A DNA stretch of 64,000 nt from Citrobacter koseri ATCC BAA-895 (GTDB lineage: Bacteria > Pseudomonadota > Gammaproteobacteria > Enterobacterales > Enterobacteriaceae): assembly GCF_000018045.1 (NCBI RefSeq), contig NC_009792.1, positions 2,852,001 to 2,916,000 of the forward strand, in the 5' to 3' direction. The position numbers and the translations under genes were made by a program. The notes beneath the pieces are model-generated. The model did not search any database, was not told where the DNA came from, and saw only the letters and a program-made list of their open reading frames with translations. This document shows, piece by piece, positions 60,366 to 64,000 of this stretch. Position 1 is the first letter of the stretch. Each line of letters opens with the position of its first letter.

Positions 60366-61415
60366 ATGGCAACAGGCACGCAGCCCGATGCTGGGCAGAT
60401 CCTCAATTCTTTAATCAACAGCATTTTACTGGTCGACGACGAGCTGGCGGTGCATTACGCCAACCCGGCCGCACAACAGCTGCTCGCCCAAAGCGCCCGC
60501 AAGCTGTTTGGTACGCCGCTGCCTGAGCTGTTGAGCTATTTTTCATTAAATATTGGGCTGATGCGCGAAAGCCTGGAAGCAGGTCAGGGATTTACGGACA
60601 ACGAAGTCACGCTGGTGATCGACGGACGCTCCCATATTCTCTCGCTAACCGCCCAGCGCCTGCCGGATAACTTCATCCTGCTGGAAATGGCGCCGATGGA
60701 TAACCAGCGTCGCCTGAGCCAGGAACAGCTTCAGCATGCCCAGCAAATCGCCGCCCGCGACCTGGTGCGCGGTCTGGCGCATGAGATCAAAAACCCGCTT
60801 GGTGGTTTACGCGGCGCGGCCCAACTGCTCAGTAAAGCCCTGCCTGACCCGGCGTTGCTGGAGTACACCAAAGTCATTATTGAGCAGGCCGACAGGCTGC
60901 GTAATCTGGTTGACCGACTGCTGGGACCGCAACAGCCGGGTATGCACGTCACGGAGAGTATCCACAAAGTCGCAGAACGCGTCGTCGCACTGGTGTCGAT
61001 GGAGCTGCCAGAGAACGTCACGATGATTCGTGATTACGACCCCAGTCTGCCGGAACTGCCTCACGACCCGGACCAGATTGAACAGGTCCTGCTGAACATC
61101 GTGCGTAACGCCTTACAGGCGTTAGGGCCGGAAGGCGGTGAAATCATTCTGCGTACCCGTACCGCATTCCAGCTGACGCTGCATGGCGTGCGTTATCGCC
61201 TGGCGGCACGCATCGACGTTGAGGACAACGGGCCGGGTATTCCGTCCCATTTACAGGACACGCTGTTTTACCCGATGGTCAGCGGTCGCGAAGGCGGCAC
61301 CGGGCTGGGCTTATCCATTGCCCGTAATTTGATTGATCAGCATTCCGGCAAAATTGAATTTACCAGTTGGCCGGGTCATACCGAGTTCTCGGTTTACCTG
61401 CCTATCAGGAAATAA
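60366..61415 (+). CDS. glnL: Nitrogen sensor kinase NtrB
   Basis: 349 residues, soluble. PAS domain (about 10-110), HisKA with His139 in RGLAHEIKNPLGGLRGAAQ, and ATPase motifs NIVRNALQAL, EDNGPGI and GGTGLGLSIA. Phosphorylates NtrC when nitrogen is short and, bound to PII (GlnB), dephosphorylates it. The ATG follows CAGGAGACTGCTAA. 11 bp before glnG. Confidence 0.98.
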   Translation: MATGTQPDAGQILNSLINSILLVDDELAVHYANPAAQQLLAQSARKLFGTPLPELLSYFSLNIGLMRESLEAGQGFTDNEVTLVIDGRSHILSLTAQRLPDNFILLEMAPMDNQRRLSQEQLQHAQQIAARDLVRGLAHEIKNPLGGLRGAAQLLSKALPDPALLEYTKVIIEQADRLRNLVDRLLGPQQPGMHVTESIHKVAERVVALVSMELPENVTMIRDYDPSLPELPHDPDQIEQVLLNIVRNALQALGPEGGEIILRTRTAFQLTLHGVRYRLAARIDVEDNGPGIPSHLQDTLFYPMVSGREGGTGLGLSIARNLIDQHSGKIEFTSWPGHTEFSVYLPIRK

Positions 61416-61426
61416 AGGTGACGTTT

Positions 61427-62836
61427 ATGCAACGAGGGATAGTCTGGGTAGTCGATGACGATAGTTCCATCCGTTGGGTGCTTGAACGTGCGCTCGCCGG
61501 GGCGGGATTACATTGCACCACATTTGAAAGCGGCAACGAAGTGCTGGACGCGCTGGCGAGTAAAACGCCGGATGTCCTGCTGTCGGATATCCGTATGCCG
61601 GGAATGGACGGACTGGCGCTGTTAAAACAGATCAAACAGCGTCACCCCATGCTTCCGGTCATCATAATGACGGCGCATTCCGATCTCGATGCCGCCGTCA
61701 GCGCTTATCAACAAGGCGCGTTTGATTATCTGCCAAAGCCTTTTGATATTGACGAAGCGGTCGCGCTGGTTGAACGCGCGATCAGCCATTATCAGGAGCA
61801 GCAACAGCCGCGCAATGTCCAGATCAACGGCCCGACAACCGATATCATCGGCGAAGCGCCCGCGATGCAGGATGTCTTTCGCATTATTGGCCGCCTCTCA
61901 CGCTCGTCTATCAGCGTGCTGATCAACGGCGAGTCCGGGACCGGTAAAGAGCTGGTCGCCCATGCGCTGCATCGCCATAGCCCACGCGTAAAAGCTCCCT
62001 TTATCGCCCTGAATATGGCGGCTATTCCGAAGGATTTGATCGAGTCCGAACTGTTTGGTCATGAAAAAGGGGCGTTCACCGGGGCGAATACCATTCGTCA
62101 GGGGCGCTTTGAGCAGGCCGACGGCGGCACGCTGTTTCTCGATGAGATCGGCGATATGCCGCTGGATGTGCAGACGCGTTTGCTACGCGTCTTAGCCGAT
62201 GGGCAGTTTTACCGCGTTGGTGGCTATGCGCCGGTGAAGGTTGATGTGCGGATTATCGCCGCCACCCATCAGAACCTGGAATTACGCGTACAGGAAGGTA
62301 AGTTCCGTGAAGATCTGTTCCACCGCCTGAACGTGATTCGCGTACATTTGCCGCCGCTGCGCGAGCGCCGGGAAGATATTCCACGCCTGGCGCGGCATTT
62401 CCTGCAAGTGGCTGCCCGCGAACTGGGCGTCGAAGCCAAATTGCTCCACCCGGAAACCGAAGCGGCGCTGACGCGTCTGGCCTGGCCTGGCAACGTGCGT
62501 CAACTGGAGAATACCTGCCGTTGGTTAACGGTGATGGCCGCCGGACAGGAGGTTCTGATTCAGGACTTACCCGGCGAGCTGTTTGAAGCCACGGTGCCAG
62601 ACAGCCAGTCGCACATACAGTCAGACAGTTGGGCCACATTGCTGGCGCAGTGGGCGGATCGCGCGTTGCGTTCCGGTCATCAAAACCTGCTTTCTGAAGC
62701 GCAGCCTGAGCTGGAGCGTACGCTGTTAACCACCGCGCTGCGTCATACCCAGGGGCATAAACAGGAAGCGGCACGGCTGCTGGGATGGGGTCGTAACACC
62801 CTGACTCGCAAGCTAAAAGAGCTGGGTATGGAGTGA
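61427..62836 (+). CDS. glnG: Nitrogen response activator NtrC
   Basis: 469 residues from ATG 61427 (MQRGIVWVVDDDSSIRW). Receiver domain with Asp54 in LLSDIRMPGMDG; AAA+ domain with Walker A GESGTGKE, GAFTGA loop for sigma-54 contact (ENKGAFTGANTIRQ-like) and Walker B GGTLFLDEIGD; Fis-type HTH at the C-terminus (QEAARLLGWGRNTLTRKLKEL). Activates sigma-54 promoters such as glnAp2 upstream. Confidence 0.99.
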   Translation: MQRGIVWVVDDDSSIRWVLERALAGAGLHCTTFESGNEVLDALASKTPDVLLSDIRMPGMDGLALLKQIKQRHPMLPVIIMTAHSDLDAAVSAYQQGAFDYLPKPFDIDEAVALVERAISHYQEQQQPRNVQINGPTTDIIGEAPAMQDVFRIIGRLSRSSISVLINGESGTGKELVAHALHRHSPRVKAPFIALNMAAIPKDLIESELFGHEKGAFTGANTIRQGRFEQADGGTLFLDEIGDMPLDVQTRLLRVLADGQFYRVGGYAPVKVDVRIIAATHQNLELRVQEGKFREDLFHRLNVIRVHLPPLRERREDIPRLARHFLQVAARELGVEAKLLHPETEAALTRLAWPGNVRQLENTCRWLTVMAAGQEVLIQDLPGELFEATVPDSQSHIQSDSWATLLAQWADRALRSGHQNLLSEAQPELERTLLTTALRHTQGHKQEAARLLGWGRNTLTRKLKELGME

Positions 62837-62947
62837 CGATTCGTCGTTGTGTAAAGATTAATATTTAAGCGCAAATTGCCGTTATTTTGCGCTTTACTGT
62901 TCCGATGAGTTGAGTATGATCATGCCCGGCAAACAGGGGGAATCATC

Positions 62948-63058
62948 ATGCTGGAATCATTAATCAATCTGGTATCGAGCGGAGCGGTCGACAGCCACAC
63001 GCCACAAACTGCGGTTGCCGCAGTACTGTGTGCAGCGCTGGTTGGGCTGTTTAGCTAA
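62948..63058 (+). CDS. yshB: Small protein YshB
   Basis: 36 residues, too short for usual ORF cut-offs. ATG 62948 is preceded by CAGGGGGAATCATC. Starts MLESLINLVSSGAVDSHTPQ and ends with a hydrophobic AAVLCAALVGLFS, suggesting a single membrane segment. The same protein lies between glnG and hemN in E. coli; it has been reported as induced in intracellular Salmonella. Function unknown. Confidence 0.88.
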   Translation: MLESLINLVSSGAVDSHTPQTAVAAVLCAALVGLFS

Positions 63059-63063
63059 ATGCG

Positions 63064-63143
63064 TGCCGGATGGCGCTACCGCTTATCCGACCTACGGTTG
63101 ATGTTAACTTGTAGGCCCGGTAAGCGGTAGCGCCACCGGGCAA
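63064..63143. repeat. REP pair between yshB and hemN
   Basis: GCCGGATGGCGCTACCGCTTATCCGACCTAC and GTAGGCCCGGTAAGCGGTAGCGCCACCGGGC. Confidence 0.92.
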
Positions 63144-63148
63144 CGCCA

Positions 63149-64000
63149 CTAAATCACCCGTGAGAACTGCTGCATCCGCGCTTTCTGGCGCAGATAAGCA
63201 TCAAAGCACATACAGATGTTACGGATCAGCAGACGGCCTTTCGGCGTAACCTGAATCCCCTTATCATCCACATCCACCAGCCCATCTTTCGCCAGCGGCG
63301 CCAGCAGCGCTAAATCTTCCGCAAAGTACGCCGCGAAGTTGAGATCCCACTGCTGTTCAACCGCTGCGTAATCGAGACGGAAGTTGCAGATCAGCGACTT
63401 AATAATATCCCGACGAATGCAGTCATCGCGGGTCAGCACAATGCCGCGCCATAACGCATTCCCCAGCTCATCCACCTGCTGATAGTAGTGCTTCAGCTCT
63501 TTCTGGTTCTGCGCGTAGCTGTCGCCAATCATACTGATGGCGGAAACGCCCAACCCCAGCAGGTCCGTATCGCCCTGAGTGGTATAGCCCTGGAAGTTAC
63601 GATGCAGAACGCCCTCACGCTGGGCAACGGCCAGTTCGTCATCCGGGCGGGCAAAGTGATCCATCCCGATGAACTGATAGCCCGTCTCCGTCAGCGACGA
63701 GATGGTCTCTTGCAGGATATCGAGTTTTTGCTGCGCGCTGGGCAGGTCGGCCTCTTTGATTTTGCGCTGAGCGGCGAATAACGTGGGCAAATGAGCGTAG
63801 TTAAAGACACTCAGGCGATCGGGGCTCAGCTCTGCCACGCGTCTGAGCGTAAAGGCGAAGCTTTCCGGCGTTTGCTTTGGCAACCCGTAAATCAGATCGA
63901 TATTCGTCGAGGTGAAGCCTATCTCGCGCGCATGATTGAGCAGCGAGAAGATAAACTCTTCATCCTGCTCGCGGTTAACCAGACGCTGAACGTCTTTATT
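63149..64000 (-). CDS. hemN: Oxygen-independent coproporphyrinogen III oxidase, C-terminal part (partial)
   Basis: The minus-strand frame is open to the window edge (first codon AAT at 63998-64000), giving the last 283 residues of about 457. The part seen has the TSTNIDLIYGLPKQTPESF segment, GYTTQGDTDLLGLGVSAISMI and the C-terminal HemN domain. The radical-SAM CxxxCxxC motif lies upstream of the window. Makes protoporphyrinogen IX without oxygen. The internal TTG that looks like a start is not the real one. Confidence 0.97.
   Translation of the reverse strand, partial: NKDVQRLVNREQDEEFIFSLLNHAREIGFTSTNIDLIYGLPKQTPESFAFTLRRVAELSPDRLSVFNYAHLPTLFAAQRKIKEADLPSAQQKLDILQETISSLTETGYQFIGMDHFARPDDELAVAQREGVLHRNFQGYTTQGDTDLLGLGVSAISMIGDSYAQNQKELKHYYQQVDELGNALWRGIVLTRDDCIRRDIIKSLICNFRLDYAAVEQQWDLNFAAYFAEDLALLAPLAKDGLVDVDDKGIQVTPKGRLLIRNICMCFDAYLRQKARMQQFSRVI

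Noticed and set aside
63149..63883. hemN starting at 63883
   Set aside because: That start is a TTG inside the conserved GLPKQTP segment; the frame is open to the window edge, so the gene is only partly contained.

Overview
The window is a contiguous chromosomal segment of an enteric bacterium (Enterobacteriaceae, Citrobacter/Salmonella/Escherichia group). Gene order follows the glpX-to-hemN arc of the E. coli K-12 map (b3925 down to b3867), and nearly every gene is recognisable. REP/BIME elements (GCCGGATGGCGGC...CTTATCCGGCCTAC) sit in many intergenic gaps, as in E. coli, Salmonella and Citrobacter. Species cannot be fixed from the sequence alone. Several additions relative to K-12 (SLC13 permease, DapA-like aldolase, alcohol dehydrogenase in the rha operon, azlCD, fimbrial operon, autotransporter) point to Citrobacter or Salmonella rather than Escherichia.

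Layout. 1-7.9 kb: central metabolism and envelope (glpX end, fpr, yiiR, yiiQ, tpiA, SLC13 permease, cdh, sbp, pfkA). 8-12.6 kb: fieF, the Cpx envelope-stress module (cpxP with the 3'-UTR sRNA CpxQ, divergent cpxRA, a perfect CpxR box between them) and yiiM. 12.8-15.7 kb: DapA-family aldolase convergent with kdgT, then sodA. 16-24.5 kb: L-rhamnose regulon (rhaT, rhaR, rhaS, rhaBAD, an iron alcohol dehydrogenase, rhaM). 24.6-26.5 kb: XRE-cupin regulator divergent from azlCD, with a palindromic operator, and a small DUF1471 protein. 26.7-38.3 kb: formate dehydrogenase-O cluster (fdhD ... fdoGHI-fdhE, selenocysteine UGA in fdoG), interrupted by a four-gene chaperone-usher fimbrial operon. 38.4-42.1 kb: PIN/RHH toxin-antitoxin pair, yiiD, dtd, yihY, yihX. 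42.2-45.2 kb: a tandem 78-bp BIME array and a large autotransporter. 45.6-56.4 kb: sulfoquinovose catabolism cluster (csqR/yihW, yihV, yihU, yihT, yihS, yihQ, yihP, yihO, ompL), with an in-frame amber stop in yihQ and no yihR. 56.5-64 kb: typA, the nitrogen-regulation operon glnA-glnL-glnG with NtrC sites and a sigma-54 promoter, yshB and the 3' part of hemN.

How it works together. The most notable points are: (i) a sulfoglycolysis cluster that looks intact for free sulfoquinovose but has lost full-length sulfoquinovosidase; (ii) surface-structure insertions (fimbriae, autotransporter) in an otherwise conserved backbone; (iii) a toxin-antitoxin pair downstream of a LexA-like box; (iv) a palindromic operator pair for the azlCD regulator. 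I found no CRISPR array, prophage, transposase, tRNA or rRNA.
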